NCBI RefSeq assembly: GCF_023278565.1
Contig: NC_064678.1
Coordinates: 3,534,001 to 3,598,000 of the forward strand
Origin: Colletotrichum lupini
Taxonomy: Eukaryota; Ascomycota; Sordariomycetes; Glomerellales; Glomerellaceae
Direction of reading: 5' to 3'
DNA: 64,000 nucleotides
The position numbers and the translations under genes were made by a program. How positions within the stretch are numbered: the stretch's first letter is position 1; each line of letters starts with the position of its first letter. Below the pieces are notes generated by a model, which ran no database searches, was not told where the DNA came from, and saw only the letters and a program-made list of their open reading frames with translations. This document shows positions 31,778 to 43,377 of this stretch, piece by piece.

Positions 31778-34665
31778 CTATGACGGAATTGTTGGCTCAA
31801 AAACGTCCTCTAAAACATCAACAACACCACTCATCCAGCTATCCCACGACGCAGGATCCTCCTCATCCTTGTAAAACTTAAGCCATCTCAGCAAAATCCG
31901 GTACGACCCCTTCTTCAATCCCAATCCTATCGCAGCCGTAGCATCAAGGATGCTATAAGACCACCCAGCCTGGTAACTCGTCTGCGGCAGCCACCCATTC
32001 TGAATCATGTTGGACCCGAGTATATCCACGCCCGCAACCGTGCCATTCTCCTTCATCGACGTCTCCGTGAGGTTATCGAACTTGATGCTAGGATCGAAGC
32101 CGTACCACGTCGGCGTGAAGTTCGTGCTCGCGCGCACAATATCGAAGCGGAACCTGCGCACGGGCTGCAGCGAGGTGAAGAGCGCGACCGGGTAGTCCGG
32201 GTACTGGAACGAAAAGGCGCGGTAGTTACCAATATCGGCCTTATCGCCGTTGGCAAAGACCTGCGGGGCCGAGAGGGGATCGCGCGTCGGCGTCAGGGCG
32301 TTGGCGCGCTGCTCCGCGGTGATGTTGTTGAGGCCGACGACGGGCGTGCTGCTGTAGTTGTAGGCTGGGCCCATGTACGGGATCGTGAAGTTCTCGTCAG
32401 TGGAGGAGGAGGAGATGCCGATGAAGCCGGAGAAGAGCGGGACGAGGCTGGCGTCTGGTGAGGATGGGGGCGTGATTGAGAACGTGACGTTGGCGGAGCC
32501 GCCGGCTGGGACGGTGACTTGGCTCCCGCTCGCGAAGTCGACCTTGGCTGAGAAGGACGAAGGGATGTAACCGACTTGCGCGGTGCGGCTTGAACCCTCT
32601 GAGAATGGCGCTGCACCAGCAGCAGGCACGTTGGAGAAGCTGTAGGTGATTTCGGTTCCCGACGGGTTGTCGATGGTAAAAGTAGCCTCCTCGACATCAA
32701 CCAATTTGAACTCCCCTGGAGATACCACTGTTCTCGGGAACACGGCTTTGTGAGCCTGAACCAGACCCGCGCCTTGTTGAATTGCAGGCGCCATCAAATC
32801 ATAGTCTGCCATGTTGACTTGCTTTGCAGTGGTTTGTATCAGCTCAAAGATCTCTTCGACAGACAAGTCAGGATTCTGCGACTTGATCAGAGCATATACA
32901 CCAGAGATGTAAGGCGTCGCCATGGACGTGCCGCTGATGATGCCGAAACCGCCGCTATTCTCCATGAGAGGGAACGTGGCTAGGACCGCTCCCCCTGGGG
33001 CGGCTATCTGGGGCTTGAACGCGAAGTCGGCGTTGGGTCCTAGGTGACTGTCAGTCAATACATCAAGAAGAGCTGACTGCGATAATAGCAAGACATACCG
33101 AGGCTGCTGAAGTTGTTTGGAGATCCGCCACCGATTTGATCCACCAGAAGAGGCGTCTGGGACTCAACAAACAACTTGTACTGTCCGGTGCTCTTGGCCG
33201 CATTCGAGAGCGTCTCGTCGATAACGCTGCCCATGGAGTAGACATACCCATCTGCAGTGAGAGACGGGGTTGGCACAGCGTGGCCTTCAATGAAGACATC
33301 ATCGATGGTAGGATCCGGGTACGTAATGACACGAGTGAAGTTTGCCGCAGAGGCATACGTCTGGACCTGCGTCGGCGAACAAGAAGGCCCTCTCTTGACG
33401 GCGACAATGTAGTCGGAGATTGGCCCCTGAAGACTACTGGCTGGCGGGTAATCGGAAGCCGAGCAGCCAAACTTGTACCCTGACGTGTTTCTCCCGGCCC
33501 AAGCAACAGAATACTCCCCTTCCGGGAATGGATGCAATGCTCCGTAGCGGAATTCGGCACCGTTCGAGTCACGGATCGGGTACGTTGGAAACTTTGCATT
33601 CTCCACAGACGCAACGCCGAGCCCGTCATCAGCTCCGCCCGGCAAGTTGATGGAAAACATGCCTTGCGTACCAGAGTTGCCGGCAGCAGCCACAACAGCA
33701 ACGCCTTTTGCTCTCAGTGCGGCCACCGCAGCAGGGAGAATCGACCTAGGATAGCCCGACCAGGTCCCAAACTCTCCAATCGAGATACTCACAACATGAG
33801 CACCCTCCTCAACGGCCCTCTGCATAGCCGCAACAATAGCATCGTCCGACGCGCTCCCATCGCACCCAAAGACGCGGTACATGCCCAGCGTCGCCCTGGG
33901 AGCAACGCCAACGAGACCGGGAAACATGGAGGCGTTCGAGGAAACCTCCATACCGATGATGCCCGCCACATGAGTGCCGTGGAAACTGTCAAAGCAGCCC
34001 GGTCTCGGGTCCGGGCCCGGGTTCGGGGTGGAGTTGCTGAACCCGTAGTCGTCGCCGACAAAGTCGTAGCCGAACTCGACCTTGCAGCCTTTCCCGAAGC
34101 ATCCTCCCAGCGCGGGGTGCAGGTAATCCATTCCCGTGTCGATGACGGCGACGCGTACGCCCTCGCCGAGCACGCCCTTTGCGTGAACGTGGTCGACACC
34201 CGTCATGGCGTGAGGGCTATTCCAGTCGACGTCCGCCCTCCGAGAGAGCAAAAATTTGGATTGCTCTCTGCTGCTTTCAAAGTTGCGGGTGGCATGTTTT
34301 TCGTGGCCTTTGCCGCTGGAAGGGGACCTCTTCACATTATTGCTTGGGCGATGAGGGTGCGCCACGCTCTGGACTGGAACAACATTCTGAACACCCGGGA
34401 GAGCTCGCAACTTTTCGCTATCCGAGTCGTTATCCAGAGAGACCGATACTCCGTAAAAGACACTCTTGTCGGTGTACTCATATCGCACTCGTAGTGGAAT
34501 AGACGCTTCGGCTGCCTTGCTGGCGAGATCATGCGGACTGATGCTGAGCGCTTCGGCCGCGGGATCTGTGGACAACTCGACAAAGTACGTCTTCGGCACT
34601 GCTTGGGAGGTAGCTACAGCAAGACAGCAAGCCGCTGCCGCGGCGAAGTGGGCGATGAGACGCAT
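31778..34665 (-). CDS. Secreted subtilisin-like serine protease (S8, PA-domain type)
   Basis: Two exons are inferred, 34665-33099 and 33039-31778, with a 59-nt intron (GTATGT donor, CTGAC branch, TAG acceptor), giving 942 aa. The order is a signal peptide (residues 1-22), an inhibitor-I9-like propeptide, and a basic linker (NVKRSP, SRRADVDW) where processing could occur. The S8 domain follows, with D176 (VIDTG), H229 (HGTHVAG), N330 (AAAGNSG) and S561 (GTSMATP) as triad and oxyanion residues. The long insert between N330 and S561 matches a PA domain, as in minor extracellular proteases and fungal homologues. A beta-rich Fn3-like C-terminal region follows the catalytic domain. All catalytic residues are intact, so an active extracellular endopeptidase is expected. 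Start: ATG at 34665-34663, two codons inside an upstream non-ATG opening. Confidence 0.9.
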
Positions 34666-34998
34666 CGTCAACTAGACGATTGGGCGGCTTCTCTCCGGAC
34701 AGACAAGTCTTGGAAAGACTCTAAAGCCAAACGTGCCCCAGACCGTATTCATTGTGCGACTATGCTGTGATTTTAAGAGTTCAAAGTCCGATTGCCATGG
34801 GTGGTCGTCAATACGACACCGAGATAACCGGTTGTGGGTCGTGACGGAAAGGGCGGGGTTTTTCTCGTATTTGGCAGATCTTAATTCCCTGGCCCAATCG
34901 ACTGCTAATTCTAGGCCGGGGATAGAATAGGAGAGTCCGCTTGTGGACCAAGGCGAACTTGCGGGAGCCAAAGCCCGTGAGGTTGTAGTCAAAGTTCT
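34666..34998. promoter_or_regulatory. Upstream region of the subtilisin-like protease gene
   Basis: About 330 nt of ordinary composition separate the protease ATG from the AT-rich relic, so the promoter abuts the degraded element. No specific motif was identified. Confidence 0.4.
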
Positions 34999-36170
34999 TT
35001 TATAATATAGTCCTGGTTTAGAGAAATAGATAGAGAGAATATCATGCCGTCAATTACGCATATATTATAAGCTCGACGTCCCCCCGACGGAGCAATCCGC
35101 CGGGGCCGTACCGTGTATTACGTATTAGGGAAAACTGGGTATATTACGCTCTATACCTAACTACTAATTAAAATAGCTCCCGACCTTCCGCTGTATAAAG
35201 TCCTCTAAGTTCTAGCCGTCTAGAGAGCGAGCTATACCTACTCTAACGTATATAAGACCTCTTAGTACTAGCCCGCGTAAGTAGCTAGATCCCGTATTAT
35301 ATACTCCTTCTTATTAAGAGTTAAAAACCCCCTTATATATTCCTTTATATTTATAATATAGCCCGTATTAAAAGGATTTCTAATTCTATAAAATATAATT
35401 TCTAAGTTAACGTTAATATACTAAATCTTAATATCCATATTAGCCCGGCTATTTACAATATTTATATTATTACTTAGTTAAATTCCGTATTATTAAAAGG
35501 TATTACGCTACTCTTTAGGTATACTTACGTTAGCTACGATAGTTAGGGCGTCGAGGGGGCCTAATCTATCGAGCCCTAGAGGGGGGGACCTATTGAGGGG
35601 TATTTTTAAAATAGGTTTTTAATAAGTAATAGTTTATATATTAATAAGTTCGTTTAATAAGTTTATTTAATAGATTTATTTAGTTTAAAGAGAGAGTAGC
35701 TTTAAGTAATATTAAAAGTAATAAGGATAAAAAGAATCTTTACGAGCTCTGAGTAGCTAGATATTAGCCCTTTTAGCTCTTTTTTTAAAAACCTCTATAT
35801 TATTATTAAAGTTTAGAACCTCTATAGTTAAGGGCCGCTTCTAACCTTTATAGCCGACTTTTATTATCGACCTTTTTAGCTAGCACTACTACGTAAGTAT
35901 ATTACTTAGCCTATTATTAAGTAGCTTACCTATCCTAAATTATATAATAGTTTTCGTATTAAAATTACTATATTACGTTAAGCGCATACTTAGGGCACAT
36001 TATGCGTATTATATAGTTAAAAAGTATACTGTATTATATAATTTCTTTTAAAAGCGTAATCCCGTTAAGGTCGATCTTTTGTGCTTATAAAGCCGGAAAA
36101 AAAACTACTACATAAGCTCGACGAGGACGAGAATTTTTTTTCCCTAGCTCAAGTAAGTCGACTTATAGAC
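34999..36170. mobile_element. AT-rich RIP-like relic of a repeated element
   Basis: Composition changes abruptly to AT-rich DNA dominated by TpA. In 35341-35400 I count 13 TpA and no CpA or TpG. This is the expected outcome of C-to-T changes at CpA, the RIP preference. All frames are riddled with stops and no element protein can be read, so the class of transposon is unknown. A 12-bp direct repeat, ATAAGCTCGACG, sits near each end (35067-35078 and 36112-36123). GC-rich islands remain at about 35073-35120 and 35545-35602. Normal composition resumes by about 36180. Boundaries are approximate. Confidence 0.75.
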
Positions 36171-36435
36171 AGGTAAGTTTTGTCAAGGTTATGATAAAGG
36201 TGACGCAAGATGTAATGGTCTCAAAATCGTCACCGGTCCACGGAATCGTTGTAAAGCAGATTTATTTGTCTGGATATATCTTCAAAGTTTTGTCTCACCA
36301 GTCCATTCCCCAACCGACCTCTCTCAAGATCTCTTTGGAGACCATAGTCAGGACATGAGTTCATCACTAAAAACTTAGCGTCATTTCTCTTCATTCTCCA
36401 CCATCTACCTCCACGCTCACACGTAGTGGCGTGAT
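36171..36435. other. SES1 3' flank
   Basis: A short stretch of normal composition between the AT-rich relic and the seryl-tRNA synthetase stop codon. No feature seen. Confidence 0.4.
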
Positions 36436-38409
36436 CTATTTCTTCTTCTGGCCAGCAACGACAGTGATCTCCTTGGGGAGCTCGGCCACGTAGGGCAGGA
36501 ACTCAGGCTGACCGGGGATGTACTTGCGCAACACTTCGGGGACCTTGAAGCCATCGGGCGTCTGGTAGTTCTCCATGATGCAGCAGAGGGTTCTCTCGGT
36601 AGCGCAGAGGGTCTTTATTGTGGTCAGTATGAGCGACACATACGCAACACCAAAAGTGGCATCAGAGGAGATAACTTACAGCGTTGAGAGCGTGGACGTA
36701 CTCCTTGCGGCCACCACCGGGCGCCTTTGTGGGGCAAAATGTCAGCAAACTTCCGGTTTAGGAGAACTACCATAGCTTCTTTGATGGGACTCACCTCCTT
36801 GGCCTTCTTGACACCGTAACGGACCTCGAGCTCGCGGGTCTGGTAATCCGTGCCTGTCATCCATGTTAGCATTGCTGAACCATAGTGTGCGTAGGAATTT
36901 GATCTTACAGTTGGAGCAAGACACAAGCTCCTTGTACTCCTGCTGGAAGGGGAACCAAGCCTCCAAATCGTACTTCTTAGCGGCGGCGTTGTTCCTGAAT
37001 ATGTCAGTATTCCTCCATAGTTGACAATATCTAAAGGGTTGCTTACAGAGCACCAGAGACGATGGAAACAACCCTGTAATTATAAGTCAGCTTTCAAGCC
37101 CCAAAACTCTGGTTTGATGTAGCCTACCGGTAGGGAAGACCCAAGCTCTTGTAGAACTCCTCAGAAGCGGCAATCATCTCGTCAAAGTGCTTCCAGCTGT
37201 CTTCGGGCTTGCAGAAGATGAACTGCTCAATCTTCTCGAACTGGTGCACACGGAACAGGCCCCAGGCCTCCTTGCCGCTATACAGGTATATCATGTTAAT
37301 CAAAGTCTACAGAGGGGGGTAAGAGCGTCATCTGGCGGGGTTTCGAACGTACTGCTTGCCGGCCTCCTTGCGGAAACATGTGCTGTAACCGGCGTACTTG
37401 ATGGGCAGCTGACCGCCCTGGATCCACTCCTCGCTGTGAAGTGCGGAGAGGGGCTGCTCACTGGTAGCAATGAGATACTTCTCTTCACCATCACCCGTAA
37501 CCTTGTACCTGGAGAATCTGTCAGAACACTAAATAGTGAATTTCGGATTGGAGGGTTCGCCCTACAGCTCCTCGTCGAAATCCTCAAGCTGGGCGGTCTT
37601 GGCCATCTGGTTGCGGTTCATAAAGAAGGGAGGCTGGTTAGGAGTGTATCCCTTGTTGAAGAGGAACTCAAGACCGTAGTTGATGAGCGCCTGGTTCCTG
37701 TTCGCGGGGGTCAGCTTCCCTATCGCTACCGCAAGCTTCACCCTTTCTTCTCCTCTGGCCAAGAACGTACAGGAACAGTCCGTAGCCGGTCAAGCAGTAT
37801 CCTCTGTGACCGACAAGCTTGATAGCACGCTCAGGGTCGTAGCCTGCGAGTCTGGTAACAATCTGGTGGTGGCTAAGCGTCTGCTCAGTCTTGGCACCGA
37901 GTCCGGCCTCGGGCTTCCATTCGCGCTCCGTGACGTTGTTGTCTTCGTTGTCGCTGATGGGAACGGACTCATGAACGTAGTTTCCGATGCTCTTGGCCTT
38001 GGCGTTGAGCGTGACGAGCTTCGCTGTCGCCTCATCCTCCTTGTCCTTCTTCTGCTTCTGGAGATCCTCCTTCTTCTTGAGCAGGTCGTCGGCGTTCTCC
38101 TTGTTCTTCTTCTTCATACCAATCTCCTTCTGCACAGCGTTGATCTCGCTTCCGATCTGCGTCGCAGAGTATTGGGTCTTGCGGTGGTCTATTCGGCTCC
38201 GGAGAGGTTCGTGTTAGCCCACATTTGTCCTTCCTATGATGTGCGCGCAGCTATGGGCATAAGGCCTGGTTGGATTGGGAATTCGTACCATCCCACAGAG
38301 CGATAACCTCGTCGACAATCTCGACGGGTGCATGGCGACGGCGCTGGGAGTCGCGGATCTTCTCAGGGTCACCACCGCGCTCCTTGATGAAATCTTGGAG
38401 GTCGAGCAT
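36436..38409 (-). CDS. SES1: Seryl-tRNA synthetase, cytoplasmic
   Basis: Ten exons are inferred: 38409-38289, 38188-37771, 37697-37566, 37508-37353, 37277-37128, 37073-37047, 36994-36909, 36853-36795, 36724-36680 and 36612-36436. Their sum is 1371 nt, or 456 aa, close to the usual 460. The enzyme charges tRNA-Ser. The N-terminus [18 protein letters not shown] is typical. A Lys/Glu-rich antiparallel coiled-coil arm (about residues 55-110) contacts the tRNA long arm. Class II motif 2 reads [12 protein letters not shown]. Motif 3 spans a splice junction: [12 protein letters not shown] / [18 protein letters not shown]. The C-terminus VVAGQKKK is Lys-rich, as in other fungal cytosolic forms, and there is no mitochondrial presequence. 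Nine introns of 52-100 nt are many for a fungal gene; exon 6 is only 27 nt. All joins preserve frame. Confidence 0.93.
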
Positions 38410-38979
38410 GATTGTAGCTTTTGGTGGGGGTAGAAGGGAGTTTGGCGGGGCGAACTATAGTAAAGTGCACTCGTTAAAAAGTCAATCCACACACGCGTTC
38501 CGAGAAGAGTACAGCTTACACGTTCCTTGGGACTGCGGATGGTTTGCAGCTGCGTCGGCGTGACTCTCTCGAGGTGACTCAGGAGCGACTTTGGAGGGTG
38601 GTAAATTGTCGCTGCTGGATGGTGGTGGGGTTCTTTGGCGGGGGCGGGGCTGAGGCGGTCAAACGCAAGGGGTCTTTCGCGCCTGCCTTTACCGATACCT
38701 CGACCTACCTACGCGCTCATGCGACACATTCAATCACTCAATGTACAGCCACCAGGGGAAGACAAGATGCGTCAAATGCAACCCAATTTTAGTGCAATTG
38801 TGACCCAGTCATATTGCATACCGTGGTGAAGCGCAAGATGTTCTCCTTTGCCTTCCAGAGCGCTAGCTATTGTACAGTTCTGCCGTGAATACCTTGAAGA
38901 AACGAACCCCCCGACCCTTTTATTCCCCGCCCTCGAGATCATTTTCGCCAATGTCCAATGTTACATGATCGCTAGGTAT
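38410..38979. promoter_or_regulatory. Seryl-tRNA synthetase promoter region
   Basis: A 570-nt spacer between the start of SES1 and the end of the NASP-like gene, both on the minus strand. No specific motif was identified. Confidence 0.4.
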
Positions 38980-40747
38980 TCAGGCCTGAGTGGCCTCCTC
39001 GACCTTGGTCTTTTTCGATGAGTCATCTTCCTCCGCAGGCTCTTCGGCCTTGCGCTTCGTGCCATTGGATTCTGCACCGTTTGCCTGGGTTTCTTCGGGC
39101 TTGGGCTCCTCCTTGGCCTTCTTGCGTACAAGGCCAGTAAGATCGGTAGCAGTCTTCTTGGCTTCCTCGACGCGAGCTTGTGTTTGAGCCGCAGATTCAC
39201 CAATAGCCGCTCCAAGAATTCCGCCCAAGCCTTCACCACCGAGAGCAGCGTTGACGTCAATTGGTGGCTTACGAAGTTCCACGAGCTTTGCATGGTTAGT
39301 AAAGGTACCGTCGAGGACAAAGTATGGTTACTCACGCGCTGCTCCATATCCGCAATCATGTCCTTGACGTCGGTAATCGTAGCTCGGGTGACCTCATTGT
39401 CTTCCGGAGATGCCATGGTCGCGAGTTCAACTTCCTTGTTCTGGAGCTTGAGCTTGGTGCTGTTGATGGCTGCTTCCAGCTCATTTGCGGCCTCCTCGCG
39501 AAGCTTCTCGTCGAAAGGCTTGCTCTCTCCTTGCTCACCCTCCTCCTGAGTGGTTGTTACGGATGAGAACTCAAGCGCCAACGAAAGCTTGAAGTGCGCC
39601 TCGGCAATAACTTCCGAATCCTCGCTGTACAGCTCCTTCTTGTACTTCAAAGACTTGCGCGAGTCCTCAATGGCGTCGGGGTATCTAATTTCTGTTAATG
39701 CCGGAAGCCTTAGTGCAGGGTACCTCGGCAGGTGCTTACCTCTCATTCTCTAGGGAAATCTCGGCAAGAAGATCATGGGTATCCGCAAGGCGCTCCTTGA
39801 CATGCTTGATGCTGAGCTTCTCGCCATCGACTTGCTCTTGTGCTTTGCCATTAGGCTCCACCTTCTCCAACTCTTCCAACTGTCTGCTGTAGAGAATGCG
39901 AGCCATGTCGAGCACGCCGAACGCAACAGCGAGATCGTCATCTTCCTCCTCGTCTTCTTCGTCACCCTCGGCCTAATAACAGGTTAGCTCCAATTGACAG
40001 TCGTCGACGGATCTGGATCGCAAGTCTTCAATCAACACATTGATGAAAGAGCGAGACTTGTTCAGCCCGAGACCAAAGGAGCGGAATCTAGCTTACCTCC
40101 TCCTCATCCGAGTCGTCCTCGAAGTTTTCTTCGCCAGTGAATTGGAACAAGGGCTTCTTCTCCTCGACAGTCTCCTCGGGCTTCGCTCCGCTCGTCTCAC
40201 TTGCAACAATCGCAACACCCTCCTCAGTTATTCTCTGCGCCTCGGTTTCGGCTGGCGCCTTGGTCGACATGGGCTCGGCAGTGGTCTTCTTCGGGACCTT
40301 GGACTTGGGTTTGGCCGCCTTCTTCTCACCAGCGGCCTTACCCCCGAGGACGTCGCTCTTGCTCTGGCCAACCTTGAACACACTGCGACCGTAGAGGAAG
40401 AGAATCTCAGCATTCGCAGGTTGCATTTCGCCATTGATCTCATCTTGCAGCTCCGCAGCCTTCGTAAAGCAGTCGGTAGCTTCCTCGTACTGCTTCTTTG
40501 CGTACAGAGCGGTTCCCTTGGCAGTCAGGTCGGCGAGGGTGACCTTCTTGGAGTTGACGTCCTCCTCAGACTCTTCACCGATCGTGGCTGGCGTGTCCTG
40601 TTGTGTCGGCGCGGGCGCATCCTGCTTGATCTCTGGATTTGCGACAGCCTCCACAGCTGGGGCCTCGGCGACGGGGGCCACTGCGACAGGGGCCTCTGCG
40701 ATGGGGACCTCTGCGGCGATCGTAGGCTGTTCGGGTGCGTCGGCCAT
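38980..40747 (-). CDS. sim3: NASP/Sim3/Hif1-type histone chaperone (SHNi-TPR)
   Basis: Four exons are inferred: 40747-40097, 39972-39740, 39684-39336 and 39285-38980. The introns are 124, 55 and 50 nt, and the product is 512 aa. The family escorts H3-H4 (and CENP-A in fission yeast Sim3) to chromatin. An Ala/Pro/Glu-rich N-terminus precedes a first TPR (LTAKGTALYAKKQYEEATDC). A long acidic, Lys-rich insertion follows (about residues 125-235, including EDDSDEEE / AEGDEEDEEEDDD), which interrupts the TPR array as in NASP. Then come LAVAFGVLDMARILYSRQ, the SHNi-type segment YPDAIEDSRKSLKYKKELY and a TPR with AEAHFKLSLALEFSS. After a coiled coil, the C-terminus has a bipartite basic stretch near TKRKAEEPAEEDDSSKKTK, a likely nuclear signal. 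Start: the first ATG with a matching disordered N-terminus; the frame is open further upstream but lacks support. Confidence 0.85.
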
Positions 40748-41207
40748 TGTGGGAATGGGGTTGATGTTGCTGATTGATGATTGGAAGGATGAAATAGCAG
40801 AAAGGTTTGTGGACGATGGGAAACAGGATGAACGAGGTAAGAAAGGCAATTGCGAAAAGAGAATTGGCAGCCTTTGTCAGTCTGTGGTGTGACGCGCGAG
40901 CTCTGGGGAAGGCGCGTTGATTGGGGAACGAAGCTGCAGGGATAGCTTCCGTTCAGCACGTAAAACGAGTTAAACCCAATCAAAATGGCGGGTGCGTGCT
41001 GGGCTTCTTCACTGTGCTTTGCACTGTAGGTTGCATCAATCCCATGGATCAATTCCGGGATAGGCCAGCAGGGTGTCGCTGCCAATGCCTTGATTACAGG
41101 TTTGCCTTGGCAATCGCCGTACGCCTAAATGGCATTCCCCTTTCCTTTCTCCTCTCAACAATGCCCAGTCTCTGACTTGAACCGCAAACATCTGGTTGGA
41201 GAAGGAA
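40748..41207. promoter_or_regulatory. NASP-like gene promoter region
   Basis: A 460-nt spacer. ACGCGC occurs near 40890, one base off an MCB box. The evidence is too weak to call cell-cycle control. Confidence 0.35.
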
Positions 41208-43377
41208 CTACAGCTGCATGTTTGCTGAAGGCGTGCGACTTGGCTGTCCTCTCAAGTGAGCTGACGAGCCTTTGAAGAGGCTCTGCCAGATGAAAGCCTC
41301 GCTCAGTAACAGCTCAATGTCCTTCTCCGTCCAAGATTTTGTTGGTAAGCTTTGCAAAAACATCATTATTTCCTGAAAATCCATCTTGACAAGCTTGTCT
41401 GACCACTTGACCAGGAAAGCCGCGCACACGTATAAATGAAACTCCGAAAAGCCTTGTTCTTCGGCCTATAGGTGGTTAGATGGTGCCAGTAATCAGACGT
41501 TGATGGAATATTCTCACCAAGTACGTGTCCCACATCCTGATCGTATTCCTTACACTTATCTCTCTCATCAAGAGACAGTTCATCCATCGGAAGCTGAATT
41601 GAATGAACTCGACGTGCTCCTTTTCGAGGTGCTTCGCCAGCCCTGCATCAATCCTTGCGGTGAGATCGCGGAGGGCCGCAACCTGCCTCTGAATGCCTGG
41701 CTGGGCCACAATGTAGTGGTCTTGTATACCGTCTAGCAGCTTTGTCAAGCACCAGAATGAATCTGCTTCTACAGCGTCAAGAACCGATTTTGGCAGCTGA
41801 CCAGGGTCCATGCCCGATTCAATATCGGAGTCTGCGACGTATGTGCTCAAGAAAACCTGCCAAAACGGCGTTACCAAGTCATTGATGCCCTGGACGTAGC
41901 CGCTGGCAGGGTGTCGCACTGCCCATAAGTACAGGATTCGTTCCAGAGATCTCTGCGTCGCTTCGTACGAGTAAAGTTCGATGTGAGGGTTCGTTCTTGG
42001 AACGTCGATACTGATCTGATGCCAAATTGCCTCGTCTAAACCTCTGGCTTTTCCGGGTGCCGCCGGGGTGGTGCCACCTCCCCCACTACTGCTGCCGCGT
42101 TCGAAAGCCTGCCTAACGCCATCGAGATACTCTTTACGTTTTCTTTCTAGAGTTGCGACTCTCCTCTCGCTGTTGGTCGGTAGGTAGCTCAACAGGAGTT
42201 GCCATGTCATAGCACGAACCTCCTGGGGAACGCCGGACCAAGCTAGTTGCCGAAGTTCCTGTAGCGGTATTGTTGAGGCCTGTAGGAGCTTCTTGAACTT
42301 GTTGATACGAGTAATTCGTGAATTCGCAGCATCAATCTCTTTTGGTGTTGCATCGTCGGGTATGACTGGGTGATCGATTAGGTGCAGCGCGTTCGCCGGG
42401 TCTGTCGCAGTCAGCACGGTCCATTCCAACATCACGCGACACCACTTACCCCTCAAAATTTCTTTATACTGTGGACGCAAGATTTTGCCCTCGCTTTTCT
42501 TCGGCATGGGATAGGTTGGCGCAGGTCTTTCGATCGCAATGTCCGCACTATTCGAGTATCTCCTCGTGTGTAACCCTAAACCGAACGAGTCGTTCAAGGG
42601 CGACAGACCTCCGTTGGGATCTGACCTATTTTGCGCGGCTTTCTTGCGTGTTCGTCGCTTCAAGTTAGACAGGCTTGGCAGGCCGAAGTCGTCACCATCA
42701 TCGTCCTCGTACCCCATCATGTCCTCCTCATCCTCGTCGGCTTTCCAGTCATCGTTGGTGTTGGAAAGGAAATTGATATAACTTTTGATCGGAGGGGACG
42801 ACAGGCCCGACTGTGGGCGCGAGGGGGGAGAGGCATCGCTAGGCCGGCCTTTGGTAGAGTGTGAGGAAGGAGGCGTCTTCGGTCTGGAGGAGGAGCTGGA
42901 CAAGTTGCTGGCTCAAGTTAGCTGAGGGTGTCGGCGCGACTCCAAAATGGGAAGAGTCCGCACAGTGAATCGAATTTGAGAATATCGGCATGAGAGTAGG
43001 CTGCTCCGACAACCAGGTTCGGGTCGCGACCGGTTCTTTTCGATGCGTTCTCACGTGGGGGCGGCTTCCAAAATGGCGATGCAGAACTACCCCAAGTCAG
43101 TTCCAAACTGCGTCGGCGATGCAGCCAAGGCAACGTACTCTGAGCGGTCTGCGCCGTCAACGAAATATCAAAGTTAGCCAGGAATTTTCGAGTTTAGTCT
43201 CAAGAGCCGAGGCTATGTAGCAACGGGCAGCTCGAGTTCAAGAGGTATGACGAAACCCACCGACTTGGACCATCTCCTGCTGCGGGGCAATTAGCATGCG
43301 ATGACAGGCCCGGGCAGGGGTTTGGGGGAGCATACCTGTTGCGAGGGCTTCTTCCCACTCCCTGAAGAGGAGAACAT
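41208..43377 (-). CDS. GYP1: Gyp1/TBC1D22-type Rab GTPase-activating protein
   Basis: Five exons are inferred: 43377-43336, 43279-43261, 43148-43139 (10-nt micro-exon), 42907-41518 and 41465-41208, giving 572 aa. Gyp1 accelerates GTP hydrolysis by Golgi/endosomal Rabs such as Ypt1. The N-terminus begins MFSSSGSGKKPSQQQEMVQ and continues as Ser/Pro-rich disorder with an acidic patch. The TBC domain runs from about residue 240 to the end. It shows the LAWSGVPQEVR entry motif, the arginine finger in ISIDVPRTNP (R328) and the glutamine finger in YVQGINDL (Q363), so the dual-finger mechanism is intact. WMNCLLMREI and RMWDTYL / AEEQGFSEFHLYVCAAFL are typical TBC C-terminal motifs, the latter spanning a 52-nt intron. 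The small 5' exons are the least certain part; phases fit only with the micro-exon or with less convincing donors. Confidence 0.85.
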
